Assembly (NCBI RefSeq): GCF_018326265.1
Contig: NZ_AP023360.1
Span: 6,171,501-6,235,500 of the forward strand
Length of the DNA stretch: 64,000 nucleotides
Direction: 5' to 3'
DNA from: Catellatospora sp. IY07-71
Lineage (GTDB): Bacteria > Actinomycetota > Actinomycetes > Mycobacteriales > Micromonosporaceae
The position numbers and the translations under genes were made by a program. Of this stretch, positions 34,566 to 42,431 are shown one piece after another. The notes below the pieces were generated by a model. The model was not told the origin of the DNA. It made no database searches and was given only the letters and a program-made list of their open reading frames with translations. Position 1 is the first letter of the stretch. The number at the start of each line of letters is the position of its first letter.

Positions 34566-35809
34566 GCGCTCACCTGATGCAGGATCGTGTCGACCTCGGG
34601 CAGTTTTCGCAGCGCTTCCAGGTACGTCTCGCGGGCCTCGGCCAGGCGCGCCCGCTGCGGCCCGGGCTCCAGCAGCGGCAGGATCACCGCCAGCGAGCCG
34701 TCCTCGTCGAACGTCTCCACGTGCTCCACGACCGCGCTGAACGGGTTGCCGTCCAGCAGCGAGCGCAGGAAGTGGTACCAGCCGACGGGGAACATCCGGC
34801 ACGGGTACAGGTACTCGATGCCGTCGACGACGCCGCGGGCGTGCTCGGTCAGCTCCGGCGGGGTGGGGATCTCCCAGCGCAGCCTGCCGCGGCGCTTGTT
34901 GAGCGAGTTCATCAGGACGACCGACGGGATGCCGCGCAGGGCGAGCCGGTGCAGGCTCACCGAGACGATGTTGTTGGAGATGTGCAGGTTGACGGCCTGG
35001 ATCAGGCGGCGGAACCGCTCCGGTTCGACCTGGCCGAGCGGGTGGAACCCGGCCGGGGCGCGGTCGTGGAACACCAGCTGCGGCCCTACCGCGAGCACGT
35101 CGGCGTGCGGCAGGATCCGCTCCAGCAGCCGTTCGAGCATCCGGTGGCTGGCGTCGACGTACGCGGTCACCCGGGGGTAGGCGGCGTGCATGCGCTGCCA
35201 GGTGGCGCCGGTGACCATCACCACCGGCCGGCCGCCGGTCAGGCCGAGCTCCGCGCGCACGTCGTCCCGCTGCGCGGTCGGCACGTCGGCCGTCTCCTCC
35301 AGCAGCGGGTACGCGAAGACGTCCGGCCCGGTCTCGTCCAGCGGGTTGTTCAGCGGGCAGGGGCGCAGCCGGAACGACAGCCCGTCGAGGGTGATGTCGC
35401 CTTCGTACTTGGCCTTGAACCCGTAGGTGTCGAGCCAGGCCCCGTCCCGGCCCCAGGAGAAGTCGTCGAAGGTGCCCACCGGGCAGTCGAACGCGGCCAG
35501 GTCGGCCCGGCCCAGCCCGTAGTGCCGGTCGCAGAAGTCGAAGTTCATGAAGTCGGCCAGCACGACCAGGGCGGGCTTGTGCACGTGCGCGATGTCGCGC
35601 AGCTGGATGCGGTTGATCTTCCCGGCGCCGGGGATCATCACCTGGTATGCCAGCCCGCTGTCGGCCATCAGCCGCCGGTGGGTGGGCGGGATCAGGAACA
35701 GCGGCGTGAACCCGGTCCCGGCCATCCGCCGGGCGAACTCCGTGGCGATGGCCAGCTCCCCGAACGCCCAGAAACTGGTGACGATGAACAGGACGGTCCG
35801 CTGCCTCAT
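34562..35809 (-). CDS. DUF6365-like, glycosyltransferase-fold protein (copy C), 415 aa
   Basis: Third and most divergent paralogue. The N-terminus TVLFIVTSFWAFGELAIATE keeps the Rossmann start. LVVLADFMNFDFCDRHYGLG replaces the ADCF/ADAF motif of the others. VVMVTGATWQRMHAAY and HISNNIVSVSLHRLALRGIP correspond to their C-terminal half, followed by FPVGWYHFLRSLLDGNPFSA (compare YPWGWHEFLTPVLSGNPYPD). It is coupled by ATGA overlaps on both sides, directly after the TPR-like gene. The enzymatic role is an inference from the fold-like pattern only. Confidence 0.7.
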   Translation of the reverse strand: MRQRTVLFIVTSFWAFGELAIATEFARRMAGTGFTPLFLIPPTHRRLMADSGLAYQVMIPGAGKINRIQLRDIAHVHKPALVVLADFMNFDFCDRHYGLGRADLAAFDCPVGTFDDFSWGRDGAWLDTYGFKAKYEGDITLDGLSFRLRPCPLNNPLDETGPDVFAYPLLEETADVPTAQRDDVRAELGLTGGRPVVMVTGATWQRMHAAYPRVTAYVDASHRMLERLLERILPHADVLAVGPQLVFHDRAPAGFHPLGQVEPERFRRLIQAVNLHISNNIVSVSLHRLALRGIPSVVLMNSLNKRRGRLRWEIPTPPELTEHARGVVDGIEYLYPCRMFPVGWYHFLRSLLDGNPFSAVVEHVETFDEDGSLAVILPLLEPGPQRARLAEARETYLEALRKLPEVDTILHQVSA

Positions 35810-36483
35810 CGGGCCGCTCCGGCGGATCGCAGACGCCGGACGGTGGGCTGGTCCGGGAACAGCGTGCCCATCAGCCGCCCCAGCGTCTCGCGGGCCGGAG
35901 CGTCGGGCTCGCCGTAGTACCAGACGAACGGCGCGCACATCACCCCGCCGAGCGAGTGGAACCCGATCGGCGACGCGGGCTGCGCGGCGGCCGCCTCGAT
36001 CAGACCGGCGGCCGTGGCCTCGTCGCGGTCGCCCTCCCATTCCAGGCGGGCCGCCAGCAGGTACGCGCAGGCGAACCAGGGCTGCCACGCCGTCTCGGCC
36101 TGCCGGCTGATCAGCTCCGCGACGTCCGCGGCGGCACGCGTGCGCTCGGCGGCGATGTAGACCTTGTGCTCGTCGGTCTCGACCGGCAGCAGGGTGCGGG
36201 TGTGGATCCGCAGGAACCGGGCCAGCCAGTGCCCGGGCTCCTGGTAGAGCAGGTCGCTGAGCGTCTCGACGACCTCGGTGTAGTCGAACTCGTGGTGGTC
36301 GTCGCGGCCGGACACCAGCATCGCCACCATGGACAGGGCGTACGGGAACCCGGACAGCGGGTCGTCCCACTCCTTCTCGTACCGCTTGCGCAGCTGCGCG
36401 ACGATCGGCCGGGCCCGGCCGAGGCGGGCGGCCATCAGCGCGGTGCTGAAAAGTTCCTCGTCCGCGCGGGTGACGGGCAGCAT
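35806..36483 (-). CDS. TPR-like helical protein (copy A of pair), 225 aa
   Basis: Paralogue of the gene at 30358 with the same neighbours (radical SAM upstream, DUF6365-like downstream). It is all-helical with a TPR-like segment (YQEPGHWLARFLRIHTRTLL) and a conserved end region ASPIGFHSLGGVMCAPF (compare TPVGLPALGAVLCEPL). It starts MLPVTRADEELF at ATG 36483, sharing a base with the upstream stop (TGATG). It is probably the specific partner of radical SAM copy A. Confidence 0.6.
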   Translation of the reverse strand: MLPVTRADEELFSTALMAARLGRARPIVAQLRKRYEKEWDDPLSGFPYALSMVAMLVSGRDDHHEFDYTEVVETLSDLLYQEPGHWLARFLRIHTRTLLPVETDEHKVYIAAERTRAAADVAELISRQAETAWQPWFACAYLLAARLEWEGDRDEATAAGLIEAAAAQPASPIGFHSLGGVMCAPFVWYYGEPDAPARETLGRLMGTLFPDQPTVRRLRSAGAAR

Positions 36484-37409
36484 CACGACACCGGCGCCGG
36501 GTTGTCGGCGGGCCGCTGCGTCACCGGGTGGAACTCGTCCCAGCCGATCATCTCCGCGTACTCCTTGTAGACCCCGCCGCAGACGTCGGTGAACACGCAG
36601 CCGCCGCAGCGTGCGTCCTTGACCCGGGTGAAGTCGTCCATGTGCCCCTCGTAGTCGTCCATGACGAAGCTGCGGTACAGCATCTTGAACTTGTTGTCTT
36701 CCCAGTCGATCTGGAACCGCTCGTAGCCGGGCACGCCGCAGTAGGGGAAGCCCTCCAGCCGCAGCGCCACCCCGCGGGCGACGGCCCGGTCGCAGGCCTC
36801 CGCCACGTAGGGCCGGATGTCGTCGTAGCGCGGGGTGACGTCCCAGAAGTTGCGCAGCGCCGTGCCCGAGGTGTGCAGCGCCGAGATGTTGACGACGTCG
36901 GCGCCGAGGTCCATGCACAGGTCGACGATCTCGGGCAGCTCGGTGTAGTTGTCCTTGCACACCACCGAGTTGGTCCGGACCGACGCGCCGAGCTGCTTGA
37001 CGTTGCGGATGCCCTGGACCGCCTGGTCGAAGGAGCCCGGCGCCAGGCTGATGCCGTCCTGGGTCGCCGCCGTGGCCCCGTGCAGGGACACGATGAACAG
37101 GCTCACGCCCTTGCCCACCACCGTCTCGGCGTACGACATCCGGGCCAGCTTGCGGGCGTTGGTCTGCAGGAAGACCGTCGGATAGCCAAGTTCCCGGATC
37201 TCGTCGAGGATCTCCAGGAAGTCCTTGCGGATGGTGGCCTCGCCGCCGTGCAGGTTGACCGCCTCGTAGTCCTGGCCGGCGTGCTCGTGCAGGAAGCGCG
37301 AGATCCGCCGGCGCATGACGGTGTCCTGCTTCATGTACGGAGAGTCGACGATGCAGAACGTGCACTTGCTGTTGCACACGTCGGTCAGGTGGATGCTGAG
37401 TCCCTTCAT
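36483..37409 (-). CDS. Radical SAM protein with four-Cys C-terminal cluster site (copy A), 308 aa
   Basis: C12-x3-C16-x2-C19 (LTDVCNSKCTFCIVDS) binds the SAM cluster, and HGGEATIRKDF follows at residue 54. Auxiliary cysteines C224 (FPYCGVPGYE) and C268, C271, C277 (DARCGGCVFTDVCGGVYKEY) could hold a second 4Fe-4S cluster. The ATG at 37409 has AGGAGG eight bases upstream, a stronger site than most genes here. It begins 29 bp after the precursor-like gene, the usual position of a peptide-modifying enzyme. Overlap with the next gene is TGATG. The chemistry cannot be read from sequence. Confidence 0.87.
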   Translation of the reverse strand: MKGLSIHLTDVCNSKCTFCIVDSPYMKQDTVMRRRISRFLHEHAGQDYEAVNLHGGEATIRKDFLEILDEIRELGYPTVFLQTNARKLARMSYAETVVGKGVSLFIVSLHGATAATQDGISLAPGSFDQAVQGIRNVKQLGASVRTNSVVCKDNYTELPEIVDLCMDLGADVVNISALHTSGTALRNFWDVTPRYDDIRPYVAEACDRAVARGVALRLEGFPYCGVPGYERFQIDWEDNKFKMLYRSFVMDDYEGHMDDFTRVKDARCGGCVFTDVCGGVYKEYAEMIGWDEFHPVTQRPADNPAPVS

Positions 37410-37438
37410 CGCCGCGGCCTCCTAGCCTTCGTCGCCGA

Positions 37439-37747
37439 TCAGTCGTCGAGGTCTTCGTCGTCGTAGATCTCGTATCCCTGCTGGACCATCGCGGCGTCCT
37501 CGGGCGTGTAGACCGCGGAGTCGACGGCGAAGAACTCCTCCAGGTTCTCCGGCGTCAGCTTGGCCAGGTCCTCCTCGTCGAGGCTGCGCAGCAGCAGCAG
37601 CTGGACCTCGCTGAGGGCGTAGCCGGCCAGCGCGGCGTCGGGATCGTCGAGCAGCAGGCGGCCGAACTCCGGGTCGGCGACGGCCCGTTCCAGGACGTCC
37701 TTGACCTGGCTCGGCTCAGCCTGGCTCGCGGTGGTTTCGGCAGTCAC
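37439..37747 (-). CDS. RiPP precursor-like peptide (Franean1_4349-type leader), 102 aa
   Basis: A small acidic protein that resembles the Franean1_4349 family of putative RiPP precursors. Residues 14-62 read as the leader (VKDVLERAVADPEFGRLLLD, DPDAALAGYALSEVQLLLLR, SLDEEDLAKL). The tail from about residue 70 (EEFFAVDSAVYTPEDAAMVQ then QGYEIYDDEDLDD) is the candidate core. It has no cysteine, and Y80, Y92 and Y95 stand out with acidic neighbours. GTG 37747 has AGGAG seven bases upstream. It is isolated by 28 and 29 bp gaps between the B12-type and radical SAM genes, with its own strong ribosome site, as expected of a highly translated substrate. The cleavage site is not obvious. Confidence 0.7.
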   Translation of the reverse strand: MTAETTASQAEPSQVKDVLERAVADPEFGRLLLDDPDAALAGYALSEVQLLLLRSLDEEDLAKLTPENLEEFFAVDSAVYTPEDAAMVQQGYEIYDDEDLDD

Positions 37748-37775
37748 GTGTGCACTCCTGTCCGGTGGTGGATCG

Positions 37776-39548
37776 TCAGGCCATCGACATGGTTTCGTTG
37801 TTGAACCGGGCCGGGGTGCGGCCCGCGCGGTCCTGGCGCATGCTGAGCACCCGCCAGGCGTCGCTGAAATCGGTGCTCTGGATCGCGTTGAGCTTGGCGA
37901 TCTTCGGCACGATCACGTCCGCGAGCTGTTCGGCGCTGCGGCCGTCGATCTCGTCGAACTCGTAGACGCGGAAGTTCTGCGGCTTGTACGAGAACTCCAG
38001 GTCCTCGGCCAGCCAGCGGTAGTTGGCGTCCAGCAGCCGCTGGTACGCGTCGGGGAACTTGCGCAGCGTCATCCCGTACGCCTCGGGTTTCGCGCCCATC
38101 AGGGACTTGGGCGCCACGAAGTACCGGTTGACGTTGAAGTAGTTGATGTTGGCGGCGTTGCGTTCCAGGAAGTCGGTGGTCTCGGCGAAGGTGTCCTCGT
38201 CCTCGTGCGGCAGGCCGGTGATGATCTCCAGGTCGGCCCAGATGCCGACCTCCTTGCACCAGCCCAGGACCCGCTCGGCCTCGGCGAGCTTGACCCGCTT
38301 GTCGATGATCTTGAGCATCTTGGTGCTCGCCGTCTCCAGGCCGAACGTCAGCTTGCGGCAGCCGGACTCGGCCATCAGCGCGAGGCGCTCGTAGGTGAGG
38401 CTGTTGAACCGGGCGCAGTCGGACCAGTGCAGCTGGACGCCGTTGAGGATGACCCGGCTGGCGAACTCCTCCACGAAGCCGTTGACCAGGTTGAAGTAGT
38501 TGTTGAACAGGTAGAAGTACGGCGTCTGGTACTTGCCGGCCAGCCCCGCCATGTCCTCGACGATGTCGTCGACGGTGGCGTGCACGAGCTTGACCCGCTC
38601 CAGGCTCTCGGTGCAGAACGCGCAGTTGTACGGGCAGTTGTAGTTGAACACATAGGGCATCACCAGCCGCCCGGAGACGCCCTGCCCTGCCTGTTGTGCG
38701 TTGGTCTCGTTGGCCAGCCAGCTCAGGTACGCCGGGAACTGGTAGAGCTGCATCCGGTTCCACATCTCGTCGGCCTCCTGCTTGCGCGGGCTCGCCGTGG
38801 GCCGGTCGCGGACGAAGTTGTGGTAGTCGTCCAGGCGCAGGCCGTCGAAGTCGGGGGCGAGGATGCGGTGCGCGGCGTCGGGCGCCCGCAGCACGGTGTC
38901 GCCCAGCAGCCGGGCGACCCCGGGCGAGGGGGCGGGGCGGGCCATCGGCAGCTGCGTCCGCTCGCGGGCCAGCTTGCCCACGAGGTCGACGAAGACGTCC
39001 TCCCCCGGGCCGGTCACGGCCGCGTCGAAGTGCGTGATGACCGCGGTCCACCAGCTGTGGAACGCGTCGTGGAACTGCATCAGGTAGTCCAGGTTGTTGC
39101 CGCCCAGCACGATCGGCTTGCCGTAGTGCCGCTTGAGATGGGCGCCGATCACGACGGCCGACTGCATCTCCAGGAACGAGAAGTCGCCACCGGCGGAGAT
39201 GCCGACCACCTGGGCCGCCTCGATGTCCTTGCCGGCCAGCAGGCGGTCGGCGAAGGAGTCGAGGAAGTCGTTGCGCGCGCCGCCCACGTAGTCCAGGACG
39301 GCCCGCTCGTCGTAGAACGGGCGCAGGTCGGCCTTGGTGAACTCGCCGGCCCGCCACATCCGCCACAGGTCGGAGTTGAGGTCGTGCAGGTCCACGTCGC
39401 AGCCGGCGTCGCGCAGGCTGGCGGTCACGATGCCGGTCCCGAAGGGCGGCAGGTTCATGCGGGTGAACATCGGCTGTTCGCCCGGTGCGACGAGGAACAG
39501 CACCCGGGTGGTCGGCTTGCGTGCCGGCGCGATGGCCATGGTGGTCAC
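37776..39548 (-). CDS. B12-binding-domain radical SAM enzyme, 590 aa
   Basis: Residues 10-195 look like a cobalamin-binding Rossmann domain (TTRVLFLVAPGEQPMF, PPFGTGIVTASLRDAGCDVD, KPIVLGGNNLDYLMQF) but lack the DxHxxG motif. If it binds B12, it does so base-off. C305-x3-C309-x2-C312 (NYNCPYNCAFCTES) marks the radical SAM barrel, which continues with CRKLTFGLETASTKMLKIID and EIITGLPHEDEDTFAETTDF. Family members methylate unactivated carbons or perform other radical steps. GTG 39548 overlaps the glycosyltransferase stop (GTGA) and precedes the precursor gene by 28 bp. Confidence 0.87.
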   Translation of the reverse strand: MTTMAIAPARKPTTRVLFLVAPGEQPMFTRMNLPPFGTGIVTASLRDAGCDVDLHDLNSDLWRMWRAGEFTKADLRPFYDERAVLDYVGGARNDFLDSFADRLLAGKDIEAAQVVGISAGGDFSFLEMQSAVVIGAHLKRHYGKPIVLGGNNLDYLMQFHDAFHSWWTAVITHFDAAVTGPGEDVFVDLVGKLARERTQLPMARPAPSPGVARLLGDTVLRAPDAAHRILAPDFDGLRLDDYHNFVRDRPTASPRKQEADEMWNRMQLYQFPAYLSWLANETNAQQAGQGVSGRLVMPYVFNYNCPYNCAFCTESLERVKLVHATVDDIVEDMAGLAGKYQTPYFYLFNNYFNLVNGFVEEFASRVILNGVQLHWSDCARFNSLTYERLALMAESGCRKLTFGLETASTKMLKIIDKRVKLAEAERVLGWCKEVGIWADLEIITGLPHEDEDTFAETTDFLERNAANINYFNVNRYFVAPKSLMGAKPEAYGMTLRKFPDAYQRLLDANYRWLAEDLEFSYKPQNFRVYEFDEIDGRSAEQLADVIVPKIAKLNAIQSTDFSDAWRVLSMRQDRAGRTPARFNNETMSMA

Positions 39549-40675
39549 CCTTCTGAGGGCTGCAGCGAGGCGGTGATCAGGTCAGCGGCGGTCGCCAGCG
39601 GGGCCATCGCCCGCAGTTCGCCGGCGACCTCCTGGGCGGCCTGGCGGTAGCGGGGCTCCTCGACGACCGCGCGTACGGCGTCGCGCAGCTCCGTGGCGGT
39701 CACCGTGTCGGCGTCCAGCGCGATGCCCAGGCCCAGCTCGGCGCAGCGCGTGGCGATGTAGGGCTGGTCGGCGAAGATCGGGACGAGGACCAGCGGCAGC
39801 CCCCGGACCAGCGCCCGGCAGACCGTGCCCCAGCCGGCGTGCGTGACGACGGCCGAGGCCCGGTCGAACAGCTCGTCGTGGGGGGTGCGCCCGAGCAGGC
39901 GTACGTTGTCCGGGATCGGCCCCGTCTGCGCCAGGCCCGCGCCGCCGTGGGTGACCAGGCCGTCAACGGGCAGTCCGGCCAGCGCCTGGACGGCGGCGGC
40001 CACGTACCGGTCCTGGACCAGCGCCCGCACGCCGAGGTTGATCGGCGCGTTCGTGCTGGCGCTGACGACCACGACCGGCCGGCCACCGGGCCGGGTCCGT
40101 GGCGGGGGCACCTCGGCGAAGGGGCCGACCAGGGCGACCTCGTCCGGCAGCCGGTGGGCCCCGGCGAAGCGCGCGGTCGTCGGGATCAGGTGCAGCTGCG
40201 GCGAGGTGCGCCCGAGCAGGCTCACGTCGTCGTCGGGCAGGCCGAGCGCGGCCAGCACCCGGTGCGGGGCGAAGCTGTCGACGGCGTGCGGGGGCAGAAA
40301 GGTGCGGTAGGAGTCCAGCGCCGGGACGGGGCTGAACGACAGCGACACCCACGGCAGGTCTATCCGCTGCGCGGCCAGCGCGCCGCCCGCGGCCATCACG
40401 TCGGCCACGATCAGCTCCGCGCCGCAGTCGTACGCCAGATCCACGATGTCGCGGACCATCGCCTCGAGATCGCCGAGGAAGATGTGCCGGAACAGCGTGG
40501 CGCTGTCGGCGGCGTACAGGTGCGGGGGAATGGGCGCGTCGGGGCACCAGCGGCTCGCGGTCTCCTCGCTGAACGTGGTGACCTCGTGCCCGGCCGCGCG
40601 CAGCTGCCCGGCGAGCGCCGACATCGGCTCGGTGTGGCCGGGCGGGTGGAAGGGGACGAGCAGGATACTGGTCAC
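39545..40675 (-). CDS. Glycosyltransferase, UDP-GT/MGT-like (GT-B), 376 aa
   Basis: A macrolide-GT-like enzyme that transfers sugar from a nucleotide donor. The N-terminal acceptor half starts SILLVPFHPPGHTEPMSALA, with an early histidine as in the family. The C-terminal donor site is RTPHDELFDRASAVVTHAGW then GTVCRALVRGLPLVLVPIFA-DQP, close to the GT1 signature. Length is normal. GTG 40675 overlaps the nucleotidyltransferase stop and the end overlaps the B12-type radical SAM start (both GTGA). It probably uses the donor made by its upstream neighbour to decorate the cluster product. Confidence 0.88.
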   Translation of the reverse strand: MTSILLVPFHPPGHTEPMSALAGQLRAAGHEVTTFSEETASRWCPDAPIPPHLYAADSATLFRHIFLGDLEAMVRDIVDLAYDCGAELIVADVMAAGGALAAQRIDLPWVSLSFSPVPALDSYRTFLPPHAVDSFAPHRVLAALGLPDDDVSLLGRTSPQLHLIPTTARFAGAHRLPDEVALVGPFAEVPPPRTRPGGRPVVVVSASTNAPINLGVRALVQDRYVAAAVQALAGLPVDGLVTHGGAGLAQTGPIPDNVRLLGRTPHDELFDRASAVVTHAGWGTVCRALVRGLPLVLVPIFADQPYIATRCAELGLGIALDADTVTATELRDAVRAVVEEPRYRQAAQEVAGELRAMAPLATAADLITASLQPSEG

Positions 40676-41487
40676 GGCTGCCGCCGGGCCAGTACGCCGC
40701 CGGGGGCTTCGAGGGCTTCGCGGGCCCGCAGGACACCGGCCGGGGTGCCGATGTCGTGGAACTCGCCGGCGGGGAAGGTCAGCGCGTGTACGCGCAACCC
40801 CGCGGTCATGGCGGCGACGAAGATGTCGCTGAGCAGGAGCTCCGGACCGGGCGGCGCATCGGCCACGCACGCGTGCAGCAGCTCGGTGAAGACCGGCGAC
40901 CAGGCGGCGATGCCCCACGTGTTGTCGGCCGGCGGATGCTCGGGCTTGTCCACGATGGCCAGCACCCGGTATGAGCCGGGCTCGACGACGACCGGCGCGA
41001 GCGCCTGCGGCGTGGCGGTCGGATAGACCCCGAGGCTGAGGTCCGCGCCGGTGCCGTCGTGGAAGTCCAGCAGCCTGGCGAAGCCGTCGTCCGGGGAGAT
41101 GATCGTGTCCGGCATGCCCATGCACACCGTCCGGCCGGCCAGGAACGGCGTGGCCAGGTCGAGCGCGTGGGGCAGGCCGCGCGCCACCTCCTGGCACACG
41201 TACGCCAGGTCCATGCCCAGGTAGCTGCCGGAGCCGAGGTAGCGCAGCAGTTCGGCCTTGGCGGGTGACAGCACGACGAAGGCCCGCCCGACGCCGCCGC
41301 CGCGCATCGCGGTCAGGACGTGTTCGATGGCCGCCTTCGGCAGCACCCGGCCGCCGACGTCGTGGTAGCCGACCTGGATGAGCTCCTTGGGCGCGCGGTA
41401 CGGCGCGAGGCGCGTCCCGGCGCCTGCCGCAGGCACCACACCGAACCGACCCACCCGAAACACCCCCACGTGGTAGCGCTTCCACAT
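40672..41487 (-). CDS. Sugar-1-phosphate nucleotidyltransferase (GalU/RmlA-like), 271 aa
   Basis: It makes an activated sugar (UDP- or dTDP-hexose) for the glycosyltransferases. The catalytic loop GVVPAAGAGTRLAPYRAPKE and the later VCMGMPDTIISPDDGFARLL are typical of the family. No sugar dehydratase follows, so the sugar may be used unmodified. Two starts are possible. ATG 41487 lacks a ribosome site and would put an operator-like palindrome inside the gene. GTG 41454 (VGRFGVVPAAG) has a GGGGG eight bases upstream and leaves the palindrome in the leader. It is the first gene of the minus-strand operon. Confidence 0.85.
   Translation of the reverse strand: MWKRYHVGVFRVGRFGVVPAAGAGTRLAPYRAPKELIQVGYHDVGGRVLPKAAIEHVLTAMRGGGVGRAFVVLSPAKAELLRYLGSGSYLGMDLAYVCQEVARGLPHALDLATPFLAGRTVCMGMPDTIISPDDGFARLLDFHDGTGADLSLGVYPTATPQALAPVVVEPGSYRVLAIVDKPEHPPADNTWGIAAWSPVFTELLHACVADAPPGPELLLSDIFVAAMTAGLRVHALTFPAGEFHDIGTPAGVLRAREALEAPGGVLARRQP
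41471..41484. promoter_or_regulatory. Near-perfect LacI/CcpA-like palindrome at the head of the operon
   Basis: TGGTAGCGCTTCCA pairs with itself at 12 of 14 positions and is very close to the LacI-family operator pattern TGGAAGCGCTTCCA. It lies just upstream of the GTG 41454 start, or at codons 2-6 if ATG 41487 is used. It could put the main operon under a sugar-responsive regulator. This is inferred from one site. Confidence 0.45.
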
Positions 41488-41591
41488 ACGCAGTTGTGCG
41501 AATGTATCGATGGCTTGTTGTGTTAATGTTGTGAATATGTTGTGGTCGCGGGGTCGCTGACATTTACGTCGGTCGTCTTTACGATCGGTCC
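41488..41591. promoter_or_regulatory. Divergent promoter region of the cluster
   Basis: About 100 bp between the two operons, locally AT-rich (41500-41545) unlike the surroundings. On the minus strand TTCACA (near 41535) with TA-rich hexamers 17-19 bp on (TCGATA, GATACA) could form a promoter. The plus-strand start at 41592 has no clear ribosome site. I see no unambiguous -35/-10 pair. Confidence 0.4.
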
Positions 41592-42431
41592 ATGTTGGAG
41601 CCCCGGGTGTCGGTCGTGCTGCCGCTCTTCGGCGACCACCGCGCCACACAGGTGCTGCCGCGGGTCTGTCGTGCCTGGCTCGCCCAGGACGTCCCCTGCG
41701 AGATCGTGATCGGCGTCGGCCCGGACACGGTGGTGCCCGAGCTGCCCGACGACCGCGTCCGGCTGGTCTACGCCGACCAGGGACCGTCCGCGGCCGGCCC
41801 GCTGCGCAACCTCGCGGCCGCGGCTGCCCGCGGATCCACGTTCTACCTCGGCGACGCCGACATCGTGCCGCTCGGCACCGACTACCTCACCAGGGCGCTG
41901 GAGCTGGGCCGGGACCGGGTGGTGATCCAGCCCTGGCTCTACCGCCTGGTCGACAGGTCCGGCACCCGCGACGACCTCGTCCTGGAGAACCCCCGCTTCG
42001 GCCGCGTCTGCCACGTCCAGGCAGGCCCCGACGGCCGCCTGCAGCCCGTCGGCCCGGAGCGGTTCCTCTGGCAGGGCCGCGACTGCATGATCGTCGAACC
42101 CCCGGCGGGGGTCGGCTGGAACGTCCGGGAGGGGTTGCCCTGGTTCCCGCCGCCCTACCACTGGGGCGGCTTCCTCGTCGAACGCAAGCTGTTCGACGAC
42201 GTCGGCGGCTACTGCACCCGCTACTCCGGCTGGGGATGCGAGGACGACGACCTGATCGCCAAGCTGGAGGGCCGCATCGAGGTGCTGCGCGCCTGGCGCG
42301 CCGCGCGCGGGCTGGCCTGCCTGCACTTCGAACACTCGCGTACGCACACCGTGACCCTGCCCGCCAACCAGGAGATCCTGGCCCGACGGCTGGACCGCGG
42401 GGTCGACGCGATGATCGCAGAGGACCGGTAG
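41592..42431 (+). CDS. Family 2 glycosyltransferase (GT-A), 279 aa
   Basis: An inverting GT2-type enzyme. The N-terminal nucleotide-binding strand is VSVVLPLFGDHRATQVLPRV. The metal-binding DxD is TFYLGDADIVPLGTDY near residue 92, and the acceptor-side WGCEDDDLIAKLEGR near residue 216 is the Glyco_transf_7C motif. It starts the plus-strand operon and ends directly against the ABC ATPase gene (TAG-ATG). It probably adds a sugar during or before export of the product. ATG 41592 was chosen over a GTG at 41607 only by length. Confidence 0.85.
   Translation: MLEPRVSVVLPLFGDHRATQVLPRVCRAWLAQDVPCEIVIGVGPDTVVPELPDDRVRLVYADQGPSAAGPLRNLAAAAARGSTFYLGDADIVPLGTDYLTRALELGRDRVVIQPWLYRLVDRSGTRDDLVLENPRFGRVCHVQAGPDGRLQPVGPERFLWQGRDCMIVEPPAGVGWNVREGLPWFPPPYHWGGFLVERKLFDDVGGYCTRYSGWGCEDDDLIAKLEGRIEVLRAWRAARGLACLHFEHSRTHTVTLPANQEILARRLDRGVDAMIAEDR

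Noticed and set aside
36483-37409. The two similar radical SAM genes as an assembly duplication
   Set aside because: They differ at about a quarter of positions in the first 100 residues and their neighbours are more diverged still, so the copies are real paralogues.
37439-37747. The 102-aa acidic protein as an acyl or peptidyl carrier protein
   Set aside because: No DSL-type phosphopantetheine motif is present, and the leader pattern with its position between radical SAM genes fits a RiPP precursor better.
37701-39650. A 649-codon plus-strand frame opposite the B12-type radical SAM gene
   Set aside because: It is the antisense shadow of a coupled operon gene with clear Cys motifs; the frame's protein is low-complexity Val/Gln/Gly/His.
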